This document shows positions 37,226 through 43,816 of a stretch of 48,865 nt of DNA, one piece after another; positions within the stretch are counted from its first letter, which is position 1; every line of letters starts with the position of its first letter. The notes beneath the pieces are model-generated. The model made no database searches and had not been told where the DNA came from. It saw only the letters and a program-made list of their open reading frames with translations. The position numbers and the translations under genes were made by a program. The DNA comes from a virus. Location: the IMG/VR virus record IMGVR_UViG_3300017960_000507, positions 1 to 48,865 of that record. One strand, written 5' to 3'.

Positions 37226-37421
37226 AGAGATTTGTATGCAATGTGTTGAGAAAAGCGAACATATGCTGCCTCCGGGTTGGCGCGGACTGGACGAAGAAAT
37301 CTGGCGCAAGTGGAAGTCAGTGCGGTGCGATGCTGCGGGCGGGTGGTATGAATACAAAAAGAAGCCGCCAAAGAATTGCCCTTATCTCCTTGAGCATCTG
37401 ATGAAAAGACAAAAATGCTGA
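37215..37421 (+). CDS. LEH-family Cys-rich protein
   Basis: 68 residues: Cys7/Cys10, basic W-R-K-W-K-S-V-R-C middle (Cys38), P-P-K-N-C-P-Y-L-L-E-H at 51-61 and tail M-K-R-Q-K-C. The G-W-R-G-L-D-E-E-I-W stretch is a good example of the x-W before the third Cys. Confidence 0.88.
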   Translation: MLNKEICMQCVEKSEHMLPPGWRGLDEEIWRKWKSVRCDAAGGWYEYKKKPPKNCPYLLEHLMKRQKC

Positions 37422-37741
37422 GCATGAAAGTTTGTAGAAAATGCCGAGACTGCGATGATGATTCAAGCGAGATGATTCATCGTTGGTTTCATTTTGGCCG
37501 GTCGCCCTGCGGGGACGACACATATGGGCCACCTAATGTGAAAGAGTGTGATTATCATTTGGAGCATTTGATAGCTATGCAAAACATGTTTCCAAAATTT
37601 GAACTCAACAAAACGGTTTGTAAGAAATGTGAAGTCAAAGATTGCACTGTGTTCAAATGGCCAACCAGCTTGAGGCCAGAGGTAATGCATGTGCTTTGTG
37701 ATTATCATTTGGAGCATTTGGTGAGTGGAAATGTTAAGTAA
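37415..37741 (+). CDS. Fused dimer of two LEH modules
   Basis: 108 residues with two complete modules in one frame. First: Cys7/Cys10 (plus Cys13), Cys32, C-D-Y-H-L-E-H at 45-51. Second: L-N-K-T-V-C-K-K-C (Cys69/Cys72), Cys77, C-D-Y-H-L-E-H at 95-101. The two C-terminal motifs share a 23-base identical DNA stretch. The junction reads Q-N-M-F-P-K-F-E-L-N-K, so the stop and restart of a normal pair were lost or never formed. Confidence 0.88.
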   Translation: MLSMKVCRKCRDCDDDSSEMIHRWFHFGRSPCGDDTYGPPNVKECDYHLEHLIAMQNMFPKFELNKTVCKKCEVKDCTVFKWPTSLRPEVMHVLCDYHLEHLVSGNVK

Positions 37742-37940
37742 AAAGGTTTGCATAGCTTGTATCAAAAGGGGTCTTGGTTTTGATATTTCCACAGACAGCC
37801 TTGAAAAAGACTGTTACGAAGAATGGTGGTTAAAAACGCCCAAATGGTATTGCTATATCTGCGAACGGTGGATTTTTCGGAAAGGAAAACCGCCGAAGGA
37901 ATGCGAATACATTCTGGAGCACTTAGTAGATGTTAAGTAA
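37731..37940 (+). CDS. LEH-family protein with second knuckle
   Basis: 69 residues: Cys7/Cys10 (C-I-A-C), Cys28, C-Y-I-C at 41-44, and P-P-K-E-C-E-Y-I-L-E-H at 54-64. Glu replaces Pro in the motif. It ends L-V-D-V-K rather than M-E-T-Q, yet keeps the 11-base junction. Confidence 0.87.
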   Translation: MLSKKVCIACIKRGLGFDISTDSLEKDCYEEWWLKTPKWYCYICERWIFRKGKPPKECEYILEHLVDVK

Positions 37941-38160
37941 AGAGATTTGTAAACAATGCTGCAACGAACAACAGCGACGTTCCAAAATTCGCAATTGGAA
38001 CGTGTGGAGCAACAGCGATGAAACACGATGGGCAAACGGTGAAATCTATTGTCGGTTTTTCTTTTGGAAGATTCCGCTTACGTTCCATACAACAACGTCG
38101 TCGCCTAAACACTGCCCTTATCATCTTGAGCACTTGATGGAGTCGCAAGTTGTTGAGTAA
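37930..38160 (+). CDS. LEH-family protein with basic aromatic middle
   Basis: 76 residues: C-K-Q-C-C at 7-11, basic Q-Q-R-R-S-K-I-R-N-W, Cys41, and H-C-P-Y-H-L-E-H at 61-68. T-T-T-S-S before the motif replaces the usual Pro-Pro. The last codons include the TTG start of the next gene. Confidence 0.87.
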   Translation: MLSKEICKQCCNEQQRRSKIRNWNVWSNSDETRWANGEIYCRFFFWKIPLTFHTTTSSPKHCPYHLEHLMESQVVE

Positions 38161-38410
38161 AGCGGTTTGTAAATATTGCCGCAGCAAATATAGCCCTGTT
38201 TGGAAGTGGCAGGCGTGTGATGATCTGAGTTGGCGTACTTTTGAAATGATCAGATGTCCAGAAATGAAGTTGAGGGGTGGCTTGTCAAACAACGGAACGT
38301 GGGCATGGCCAAAAACGCCCATTGACAAAATACCGGATGAGTGCCCTTATCATTTGGAGCACCTGATGGAAAACAGTCGGCCAAAGCCAAAGCGGATTGA
38401 ACGATGCTAA
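38150..38410 (+). CDS. LEH-family protein with TTG start
   Basis: 86 residues: Cys7/Cys10, Cys23, Cys36 followed by Pro, and E-C-P-Y-H-L-E-H at 64-71, then a basic tail (R-P-K-P-K-R-I-E-R-C). TTG 38150 gives M-L-S-K-A-V-C; the expected ATG has become TTG while GGAG is kept 9 bases upstream. Confidence 0.86.
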   Translation: MLSKAVCKYCRSKYSPVWKWQACDDLSWRTFEMIRCPEMKLRGGLSNNGTWAWPKTPIDKIPDECPYHLEHLMENSRPKPKRIERC

Positions 38411-38604
38411 ACAAAAAGGCTTGTAAAACTTGTCGCGGAGATTTTTGGGATAAGCACGACGAATATTGGTGGCAAACAGGCCACATGACTTGTCGGTATA
38501 TTCCCAAAGGCAATTGTAACAATTTGATTGATATTGATAAGCCTCCGCCAGAGAAGTGCGAATACTGGCTGGAGCATTTCATGGAGAATCAAGGTGCTCA
38601 GTAA
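38404..38604 (+). CDS. LEH-family Cys-rich protein
   Basis: 66 residues: Cys7/Cys10, E-Y-W-W middle, Cys30, Cys38, and P-P-P-E-K-C-E-Y-W-L-E-H at 47-58. The tail F-M-E-N-Q-G-A-Q overlaps the next GTG by 11 bases. Confidence 0.88.
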   Translation: MLNKKACKTCRGDFWDKHDEYWWQTGHMTCRYIPKGNCNNLIDIDKPPPEKCEYWLEHFMENQGAQ

Positions 38605-38800
38605 ACAAGTTTGCAAACATTGTAAGAATTCTACTGTTCATAATAAATATGGCGAAGCTTCTAACCGTATGTGGGTGTTTGATAAAATAGTTTGGTGTCC
38701 ACTTAGAAAAAAAGGCGGTGCGCGACATACAGATGTTGAAAAACCTCCTCCAGAGTGGTGTCAATATCAACTTGAGCACTTGATGAAAACACAAAGATGA
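38594..38800 (+). CDS. LEH-family protein with GTG start
   Basis: 68 residues: Cys7/Cys10, Cys35 followed by Pro, P-P-P-E-W-C-Q-Y-Q-L-E-H at 51-62 (Gln for Pro). GTG 38594 gives M-L-S-K-Q-V-C-K-H-C. It ends M-K-T-Q-R with an ATGA junction into the HNH endonuclease gene. Confidence 0.87.
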   Translation: MLSKQVCKHCKNSTVHNKYGEASNRMWVFDKIVWCPLRKKGGARHTDVEKPPPEWCQYQLEHLMKTQR

Positions 38801-39651
38801 TTCCAGAGAAAGATAGAAAACGATTCTTATCAAAAGTCAAGCCTCAAGGGGAATGTTTGATCTGGACTGGGAGGCCCAATCACTTTTTCTTTCAAAGCGA
38901 AAGAGGGAACAGCGTAATCAGAAGACCAAGGAATGTTCTTTTTGAACTTGTAACAGGTAAAAAAATCAATAACAGAAAGTTTTTCATCACGTGTAAGAAT
39001 TCAAATTGCATACGACCAGAGCATATGCGTTTTGGCAACGAAAATATTGAAAAAGATTTTTGGGAAAAGGTTGAAAAGGAAAATGATTGTTGGGTTTGGA
39101 CTGATAAGACGATGAGATTCATACGGATCGGGGGGAAAACTTCGCGCCCCAGCCGGATTGCTTGGGAAATGTTGCGCGGCCCTATTCCAAAGAATTATAT
39201 TCTGACACAGGTATGTGGGAACAAAAGATGTGTAAGGCCAGATCATTTGCTATGTTGTACACGGTCTGATTTCTTAAAGTTGTTTGTCCCTAACATTGGA
39301 GCGCCGAAGAAGCCAAGCACGAAAATGGAACGGCTGCAAAAATCAAAGTATAAACGCCTTTGTGAATCAGAAATCCGTGAAGTTTATGAGATGAGAAAAG
39401 CAGGAAAATCACAAAAGGAAATTGCTGATCATTTGAGCGTGACTGAAGCGGCTGTTAGTAGGTGGTGCAGAAAACTCGGTTTCAAAAAGCAAGATATCAA
39501 ATTGACGCCAAGAAAAATGAGGACTATTCAGAAACACTGGCAGGCTGGAAAGACTGCCCGTTGGATTGCCAAACGGGTGAACCTTTCGAATTGCACGATC
39601 TATTTTGCGCTTAAAAAATTGAAAGCAGAAGGAAAGATCAGTGTTGAGTAA
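38797..39651 (+). CDS. HNH homing-type endonuclease with two HNH motifs and HTH domains
   Basis: 284 residues. The N-terminal part carries two related zinc/HNH units (C-K-N-S-N-C-I-R-P-E-H-M and C-G-N-K-R-C-V-R-P-D-H-L), as in AP2/HNH-type phage endonucleases. The C-terminal part has helix-turn-helix pieces (S-Q-K-E-I-A-D-H-L-S-V then A-A-V-S-R-W-C, and a second one, A-R-W-I-A-K-R-V). It is a free-standing mobile endonuclease by family. It sits exactly between two LEH genes; its last codons (S-V-E-stop) recreate the family junction. Confidence 0.88.
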   Translation: MIPEKDRKRFLSKVKPQGECLIWTGRPNHFFFQSERGNSVIRRPRNVLFELVTGKKINNRKFFITCKNSNCIRPEHMRFGNENIEKDFWEKVEKENDCWVWTDKTMRFIRIGGKTSRPSRIAWEMLRGPIPKNYILTQVCGNKRCVRPDHLLCCTRSDFLKLFVPNIGAPKKPSTKMERLQKSKYKRLCESEIREVYEMRKAGKSQKEIADHLSVTEAAVSRWCRKLGFKKQDIKLTPRKMRTIQKHWQAGKTARWIAKRVNLSNCTIYFALKKLKAEGKISVE

Positions 39652-39922
39652 AAGCATCTGTATCAAATGCCCGTGGGCGCGCACCAAAGGAAGCGAGTTG
39701 ATACCAGACCATACCCCTGAGAAGTGGTTGAAAAAATTTGATCAGATGTGGGATCATTCACATTGGGAAAAATCCAATCGTTTATCAGGATATACGGGTA
39801 CCTTATGTAGCTATAGAATAAAAGAAAGCAGGCCCATTGGAACTGATTCAGAAATACCTTGTTACTGCCCTTACGTTTTGGAGCACTTGATGACTCAGAA
39901 AGGAAGTTCAAATGGCGGCTAA
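39641..39922 (+). CDS. LEH-family protein with GTG start
   Basis: 93 residues: Cys7/Cys10 followed by Pro, a long Trp/Lys-rich middle, Cys56, and C-Y-C-P-Y-V-L-E-H at 74-82. The last middle Cys lies two residues before the motif. GTG 39641 gives the canonical start after the endonuclease gene. The tail S-S-N-G-G overlaps the next gene by 11 bases. Confidence 0.86.
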   Translation: MLSKSICIKCPWARTKGSELIPDHTPEKWLKKFDQMWDHSHWEKSNRLSGYTGTLCSYRIKESRPIGTDSEIPCYCPYVLEHLMTQKGSSNGG

Positions 39923-40421
39923 GCGAAAACACTTTGTTGATTTCTTCAGTCCCGGAACGTTTGCGGCTGAAGGTAGCAGACGATCAATTCCTTCTTGGGA
40001 TACCGCAAAGGCAGTCAAGATAGCAAAAAAGATTAAAGAGCGTCATGGCGCAGTGCCATATTGCTTTTGCTTTGTAACGTATATTTGCGCTGATCCAGTT
40101 TCAGACGGTGAAGGCGGCAAAATGGAAGTGAAGCCGAAAGAAGTTGAACGAAGTGGGATGTATTATCTCACTGGTGAAATTTTGAAATACGATGACATCC
40201 CAGAAAATGAAGACAATCACATTTTGCGGTCAAATATGCGGTGTAATGATAATCCTGTTTCTGTTGTAAATACTAACTCGTACAAATGGACTGCGAATTT
40301 CAACAAGGATGATGTTATTGTGGACGACAAGGGGAAAGTCGTTCGTTGTGGTAGTGATGACGACATCAGGAAGTATCGTGAACAGAAAATCAAGGAGTTC
40401 AAAGCAAGCTATGCTGAGTAA
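39912..40421 (+). CDS. Unknown protein, conserved phage/bacterial type
   Basis: 169 residues. The pieces F-F-S-P-G-T-F-A-A-E, S-W-D-T-A-K-A-V-K-I-A, S-G-M-Y-Y-L-T-G-E-I-L and I-L-R-S-N-M-R-C-N are, from memory, recurrent in uncharacterised phage and bacterial proteins of this length. No catalytic motif is evident. It sits in the LEH array with normal 11-base junctions on both sides. Confidence 0.8.
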   Translation: MAAKRKHFVDFFSPGTFAAEGSRRSIPSWDTAKAVKIAKKIKERHGAVPYCFCFVTYICADPVSDGEGGKMEVKPKEVERSGMYYLTGEILKYDDIPENEDNHILRSNMRCNDNPVSVVNTNSYKWTANFNKDDVIVDDKGKVVRCGSDDDIRKYREQKIKEFKASYAE

Positions 40422-40599
40422 ATCAGTTTGCCAAAAGTGTGAAATGTTCAAGACCAAGTGTTTGAATTGTCAAAGGGACAACTGTTGGGCTTGTAAAGGA
40501 ACAAGTCATACTCTTCAAAGGGATTTCGATGTTCCAAAGGGCTGTCCTTATGCGCTCGAACATCTCATGAAAACGCAAGCAAGCGGTGCGACAAAGTGA
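40411..40599 (+). CDS. LEH-family protein with three knuckles
   Basis: 62 residues with seven Cys: Cys7/Cys10, C-L-N-C at 17-20, C-W-A-C at 25-28, and G-C-P-Y-A-L-E-H at 44-51. It is the most Cys-dense single-module member and could bind two metals. The ATG is fixed by M-L-S-K-S-V-C. Confidence 0.87.
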   Translation: MLSKSVCQKCEMFKTKCLNCQRDNCWACKGTSHTLQRDFDVPKGCPYALEHLMKTQASGATK

Positions 40600-40631
40600 T
40601 GAGCGAAAGGGTTTGTAAAAGTGCTGAGTAA
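40599..40631 (+). pseudogene. Ten-codon N-terminal remnant of an LEH gene
   Basis: ATG then S-E-R-V-C-K-S-A-E and TAA. The first residues match the family start S-E-R-V-C-K, and the last codons, S-A-E-stop, are a family junction. The whole middle appears to have been deleted by recombination between the knuckle region of one gene and the junction of the next. Confidence 0.55.
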
Positions 40632-40920
40632 AGAAATCTGTCAACGCTGCCAAAAAGATGACTTCAAAAAATACAATTGGTATGTGCTAAACAGCGTTGA
40701 GTGCTCAAAAATAGGGGTATCTGTTCACATTCACGCGGATGTCCCAGACCAATGTCCCTTTCAGCTTGAGCATGTTCTAAAACGTCACAAATGGAGCAAC
40801 GTGGATGCGTGGGCGGTAGAACAAGGATGTGCAATATTGTTTTATTTTTGTATTTTTGGATCGCTTATTGGGTCTGCAATTTTCGCAATTGTTGCGTTGA
40901 TAGTGAGTAAGAACAACTAA
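40621..40920 (+). CDS. LEH module with C-terminal membrane helix
   Basis: 99 residues: Cys7/Cys10, Cys28, Q-C-P-F-Q-L-E-H at 44-51, then a polar linker and a hydrophobic segment at about 69-95 (F-Y-F-C-I-F-G-S-L-I-G-S-A-I-F-A-I), long enough for one or a hairpin of two helices. GTG 40621 follows the remnant. It is the third membrane-linked LEH protein. Confidence 0.86.
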   Translation: MLSKEICQRCQKDDFKKYNWYVLNSVECSKIGVSVHIHADVPDQCPFQLEHVLKRHKWSNVDAWAVEQGCAILFYFCIFGSLIGSAIFAIVALIVSKNN

Positions 40921-40932
40921 GGAGACAACTTC

Positions 40933-41115
40933 ATGGCATTTTATGCGATTCAGATTGATGGAGAAAAGTATCTCGCTCATGACGAAAAGCTCAAGAACGC
41001 AGTTGATGATAAAGCGTGGGCCAGAACGTGGTCCACAAAAAGCGGTGCTGAAAAAGCAGTCGGGCGGTTGGCAGGAAAACTCAAAGGGAGCAAATTAAAA
41101 GCTGTGAGGGTATAA
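40933..41115 (+). CDS. Small basic unknown protein
   Basis: 60 residues, preceded by AAGGAGA with good spacing. It has an alpha/beta pattern (A-F-Y-A-I-Q-I-D-G-E-K-Y-L-A then a Lys/Ala-rich helix with W-A-R-T-W). No Cys. It shares its last base with the next ATG (TAATG). Confidence 0.74.
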   Translation: MAFYAIQIDGEKYLAHDEKLKNAVDDKAWARTWSTKSGAEKAVGRLAGKLKGSKLKAVRV

Positions 41116-41420
41116 TGCTGAGTGAAGTGATTTGTATGCAATGTTTTGTGAGCCGGGGAAATCCAATTGAGGAACGTTCAGGCTATCGTAATTACGACGG
41201 AAAGAAATGGTGGTGCGGCTGGGAACGTGCATATCAGTGGGTTGTGAAGGATGATCCTGTTCCTGACTATTGCTCTTATCGTTTGGAGCATTTGGTGGAG
41301 ACGCAAAATGAAAAATCGCCCGACGTCATTGGAAGCGGCAATATGGCAGTTGAAATTAGAAAAGCAAGCAGAAGAGTTCGCGAATCGCGTTTGGAAGAAA
41401 GTGAAAGAGATCAATGCTGA
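41115..41420 (+). CDS. LEH-family protein with overlapping extension
   Basis: 101 residues: Cys7/Cys10, Cys34, Y-C-S-Y-R-L-E-H at 52-59 (Ser for Pro), V-E-T-Q-N-E, then 36 residues that lie over the gene at 41308. The module itself ends at about residue 64; the remainder is probably read-out to the first stop in this frame. Confidence 0.84.
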   Translation: MLSEVICMQCFVSRGNPIEERSGYRNYDGKKWWCGWERAYQWVVKDDPVPDYCSYRLEHLVETQNEKSPDVIGSGNMAVEIRKASRRVRESRLEESERDQC

Positions 41421-41448
41421 GAGAAAGAATAAGCAAAAGAGTTTGTGA
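41308..41448 (+). CDS. Small helical protein overlapping an LEH tail
   Basis: 46 residues (S-L-E-A-A-I-W-Q-L-K-L-E-K-Q and a basic end). The start lies at the M-E-T-Q-type junction of the upstream module with GGAG 7 bases before it. It shares 113 bases with that gene in another frame. A single amphipathic helix is all that can be seen; either of the two frames could be the minor one. Confidence 0.58.
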   Translation: MKNRPTSLEAAIWQLKLEKQAEEFANRVWKKVKEINAERKNKQKSL

Positions 41449-41602
41449 AAGTTGTTCAAGACAAAACGTTGATGAACATTTCAAGGAGTGTTCGTATTAT
41501 CGCGCTTACTGTCCGAAAATGAACACATGGTTCAATCGGGCAATTGTCCCGACGCGATGTCCGTTCCGGCTCGAACATTTAATGGAAATGCAAAATGCTT
41601 AG
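41414..41602 (+). CDS. LEH-family protein with altered leader
   Basis: 62 residues: leader M-L-R-E-R-I-S-K-R-V, Cys11/Cys14, Cys26, Cys33 followed by Pro, R-C-P-F-R-L-E-H at 48-55. The usual I/V-S-K core is preceded by four extra residues, as if the start had moved upstream by a small insertion. Confidence 0.86.
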   Translation: MLRERISKRVCESCSRQNVDEHFKECSYYRAYCPKMNTWFNRAIVPTRCPFRLEHLMEMQNA

Positions 41603-41762
41603 CGAAGAAGTTTGCGAAAAATGTAAGCATTACAGAGAGTGGAACGATCACGATAGTTGGTACTGTGTCGCTGGGCCGTGGTATTTGGTTAGTAAAGAGG
41701 AAAAACGCATGCCAAAAAATTGCCCTTATACTTTGGAACATTTAGTGGAAACGCAGGGATGA
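41595..41762 (+). CDS. Short LEH-family protein
   Basis: 55 residues: M-L-S-E-E-V-C-E-K-C (Cys7/Cys10), Cys24, N-C-P-Y-T-L-E-H at 42-49, V-E-T-Q-G. The neighbouring motifs and its overlaps (8 and 4 bases) leave no doubt that it is coding, although it is very short. Confidence 0.86.
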   Translation: MLSEEVCEKCKHYREWNDHDSWYCVAGPWYLVSKEEKRMPKNCPYTLEHLVETQG

Positions 41763-41947
41763 TAAAAGTCAATCAGAAAGTTTGCGCGTCTTGTAAATGG
41801 TGTAGCCATCGAAAAGCTTTTGGCTTCAATCTTGATTGGGGTTGCTTTCTGCCGCGTGACGGTTATATAAGATTCATGACAGAAGGCGATCGGATTCCTA
41901 AAGATTGCCCATTTCATTTAGAACACTTGATGGAAACACAATGCTGA
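41759..41947 (+). CDS. LEH-family protein with triple Cys knuckle
   Basis: 62 residues: Cys9/Cys12/Cys15 (C-A-S-C-K-W-C), Cys29, D-C-P-F-H-L-E-H at 49-56. The middle is Phe/Gly-rich (A-F-G-F-N-L-D-W-G-C-F). The start ATGA lies in the previous stop. Confidence 0.87.
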   Translation: MIKVNQKVCASCKWCSHRKAFGFNLDWGCFLPRDGYIRFMTEGDRIPKDCPFHLEHLMETQC

Positions 41948-42168
41948 ATTATCTAAATCACAATGCTTGCAAGGCGTGCTTTCAAGGGCGAGTCGATTTG
42001 GGAATTTGGTGCGCTGTCGGAAGCGACCCAAAAAGTTTGTCGCCAGATACATGCCCTTATTATTTGGAGCAGCTATTGACGTTGCAGAAACATTCCGAAG
42101 CTTGGATAGTTCCATATGATGGCCCTGCGTATCAGATAAAGGATTTGTTGAAAAGTGTTGCGAAATAA
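41941..42168 (+). CDS. LEH-family protein with LEQ variant and tail
   Basis: 75 residues: Cys10/Cys13, Cys24, T-C-P-Y-Y-L-E-Q at 37-44, then 31 residues including W-I-V-P-Y-D-G-P-A-Y. The module is compact, close to the minimal form at 7708. The tail may be a separate short element. Confidence 0.84.
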   Translation: MLNYLNHNACKACFQGRVDLGIWCAVGSDPKSLSPDTCPYYLEQLLTLQKHSEAWIVPYDGPAYQIKDLLKSVAK

Positions 42169-42400
42169 GACCATCTGTCTAAAGCATTTCAAGCAAGCCA
42201 AGTTTCGGGGCAAATATGAGCTTGAAGATTTCAACAAGCTTTGGGACGAAGGGAAAGGTATTTGTTTCAAAGGTATTGCGTTAACCGTTGGACCAAAACA
42301 GAAGCGGAAATATAGCAATATTGAATTGTCATGGGTAACTGGCAATATTGAAGTTCCTGAAAAGTGCCCTTTCGTTCTCGAACATTTGATGGAAGCGTGA
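42155..42400 (+). CDS. LEH-family protein with CxxH knuckle, GTG start
   Basis: 81 residues: C-L-K-H at 8-11 replaces C-x-x-C, so His11 could be the second ligand. Cys37 and K-C-P-F-V-L-E-H at 70-77 follow, and the protein ends at M-E-A. GTG 42155 gives M-L-R-N-K-T-I-C. The stop shares one base with the next ATG. Confidence 0.84.
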   Translation: MLRNKTICLKHFKQAKFRGKYELEDFNKLWDEGKGICFKGIALTVGPKQKRKYSNIELSWVTGNIEVPEKCPFVLEHLMEA

Positions 42401-42621
42401 TGTCGATAAACGTTGACGAAAAAGGTCAAGAGTGGGTTGAAATACAGGTTGAAATCTGCGAGCGTTGCCAAAAGAAGTGCTTGCTGTACGTGCTGAGTCA
42501 AGGGCAAAACATCATCGAGAGCTACGCGAGTAACTATGCAGATGGTCACGTGGAAACAAGGTTGTATTTGAAGAATAAGCAATGTCCTTACGCGCTCGAA
42601 CATTTGATGAAAAGTCAGTAA
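42400..42621 (+). CDS. LEH-family protein, last of its block
   Basis: 73 residues: an acidic 19-residue leader, Cys20/Cys23, Cys27, no Cys in the middle, and Q-C-P-Y-A-L-E-H at 61-68, ending M-K-S-Q. The middle strands (Y-V-L-S-Q-G-Q-N-I-I) are unusual. It is followed by the promoter region. Confidence 0.85.
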   Translation: MSINVDEKGQEWVEIQVEICERCQKKCLLYVLSQGQNIIESYASNYADGHVETRLYLKNKQCPYALEHLMKSQ

Positions 42622-42650
42622 ATTTTTCTCACTTCTTCTCAATAAAAACC

Positions 42651-42679
42651 GCAAAAATCAAGATTTTTAGTTGTATAAT
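42651..42679 (+). promoter_or_regulatory. Phage promoter copy 6 (GCAAAA-17-TATAAT)
   Basis: GCAAAA at 42651-42656, a 17-base spacer ending TTG, and TATAAT at 42674-42679. About 60 bases around it (pyrimidine-rich T/C stretch, A-run, GCAAAAATCAAG) also recur at promoter copy 7. The next gene starts at 42709 after TGAGG. Confidence 0.78.
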
Positions 42680-42708
42680 TAACCAGTGAAAATATGTTTT
42701 GAGGTCGT

Positions 42709-42975
<267 letters not shown>

Positions 42976-42981
42976 AAGAAA

Positions 42982-43254
42982 ATGTTGAGTAAAGAAATTT
43001 GTATCAAGTGCAGTAAAATGGTTTTTCAAAACCCGTGGAAAGAAGTTGCGGTGATGTGTATCAAGTCGGGCCGGTTGTTGAAAATATTTTATGACGACCC
43101 GCCAGATGATTGCGATTTCTTGCTTGAACATCTGATGGAAAATCAAGATAAGACACCGCCAGAAGTGAAAGTAAGTTCTCAAAAAACGCATCCGTTGTTT
43201 TCTCATCCGATCTTCTCAAAACGACGGCGCAGAAGAAGGCCCAATGTTAAGTGA
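42982..43254 (+). CDS. LEH-family protein with Arg-rich tail (RRRRRR subtype)
   Basis: 90 residues: Cys7/Cys10, F-Q-N-P-W, Cys26, D-C-D-F-L-L-E-H at 43-50, M-E-N-Q, then about 35 residues that end in K-R-R-R-R-R-R. The gene at 45574 has the same layout and nearly the same middle. The basic tail could bind nucleic acid. Confidence 0.88.
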   Translation: MLSKEICIKCSKMVFQNPWKEVAVMCIKSGRLLKIFYDDPPDDCDFLLEHLMENQDKTPPEVKVSSQKTHPLFSHPIFSKRRRRRRPNVK

Positions 43255-43438
43255 AGTTGTTTGTAAACGATGCATGGACAGCGAGACAAAGCGTAGAAGG
43301 TACAAATGGCTTGCTTGCTTTCGCGTGCGGAAAGATTTTCCAGTGCTCAAGCCTTTTTACAGTTGTCCCGATCAAGAGATTCCATCGTGGTGCCCTTATG
43401 TTTTAGAGCATGTATTGGAAACCAAGAATGTTGAATAA
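43244..43438 (+). CDS. LEH-family Cys-rich protein
   Basis: 64 residues: Cys7/Cys10, basic K-R-R-R-Y-K-W, Cys25, Cys41 followed by Pro, and W-C-P-Y-V-L-E-H at 49-56. The 11-base junctions on both sides are canonical. Confidence 0.88.
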   Translation: MLSEVVCKRCMDSETKRRRYKWLACFRVRKDFPVLKPFYSCPDQEIPSWCPYVLEHVLETKNVE

Positions 43439-43619
43439 AGACATCTGTAAAAAATGCGTTGGAAAGCATTATCCAAAAGTGAGAGACATTGTGGATTCAT
43501 GGGAAAATCCTCGCATCCTTTCGCCTTGTCCGTTTGGCGGGTGGATTCATCCGTTCTTGTCTGCTCCCAAATGGTGTCCCTTTGTTTTGGAACACTTAAT
43601 GGAGTTGCAGAAACGTTGA
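43428..43619 (+). CDS. LEH-family Cys-rich protein
   Basis: 63 residues: Cys7/Cys10, Cys34 (C-P-F-G-G-W-I), W-C-P-F-V-L-E-H at 49-56, M-E-L-Q-K-R. The duplicated C-P-F (34-36 and 50-52) is notable. The following junction has lost its ATG. Confidence 0.87.
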   Translation: MLNKDICKKCVGKHYPKVRDIVDSWENPRILSPCPFGGWIHPFLSAPKWCPFVLEHLMELQKR

Positions 43620-43816
43620 GTAAAGAAATCTGCAAGCGGTGTATAAATAGAAAGTGTTTGGCTATGAAATGGTCAGACCTCGACGATTTGCTTTGGTTGG
43701 AGGGAGTTGTGATTTGCGGAATGTACCCTATGTCGCACAGTCTGTGGCCGATAAAATACAAACCGCCTGCTAACTGTAATTTTGCTCTTGAGCATTTGTT
43801 GGATGTACAGAAATGA
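43616..43816 (+). CDS. LEH-family protein with TTG (or ACG) start
   Basis: 66 residues counted from TTG 43616: Cys6/Cys9, Cys14, Cys34, P-P-A-N-C-N-F-A-L-E-H at 50-60. The family position for ATG holds ACG (43613-43615), one base from ATG, just before TTG. GGAG is 8 bases before the ACG and 11 before the TTG. A recent point mutation with fallback to TTG or ACG initiation explains this best. Confidence 0.83.
   Translation: MSKEICKRCINRKCLAMKWSDLDDLLWLEGVVICGMYPMSHSLWPIKYKPPANCNFALEHLLDVQK

Noticed and set aside
40933-41115. Remote LEH relationship of the 60-residue protein
   Set aside because: It has no Cys and no part of the motif; only its location in the array suggested it.
41488-41745. 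A + strand 85-codon frame
   Set aside because: It overlaps two well-supported LEH genes (41414 and 41595) in a different frame and has no motif.
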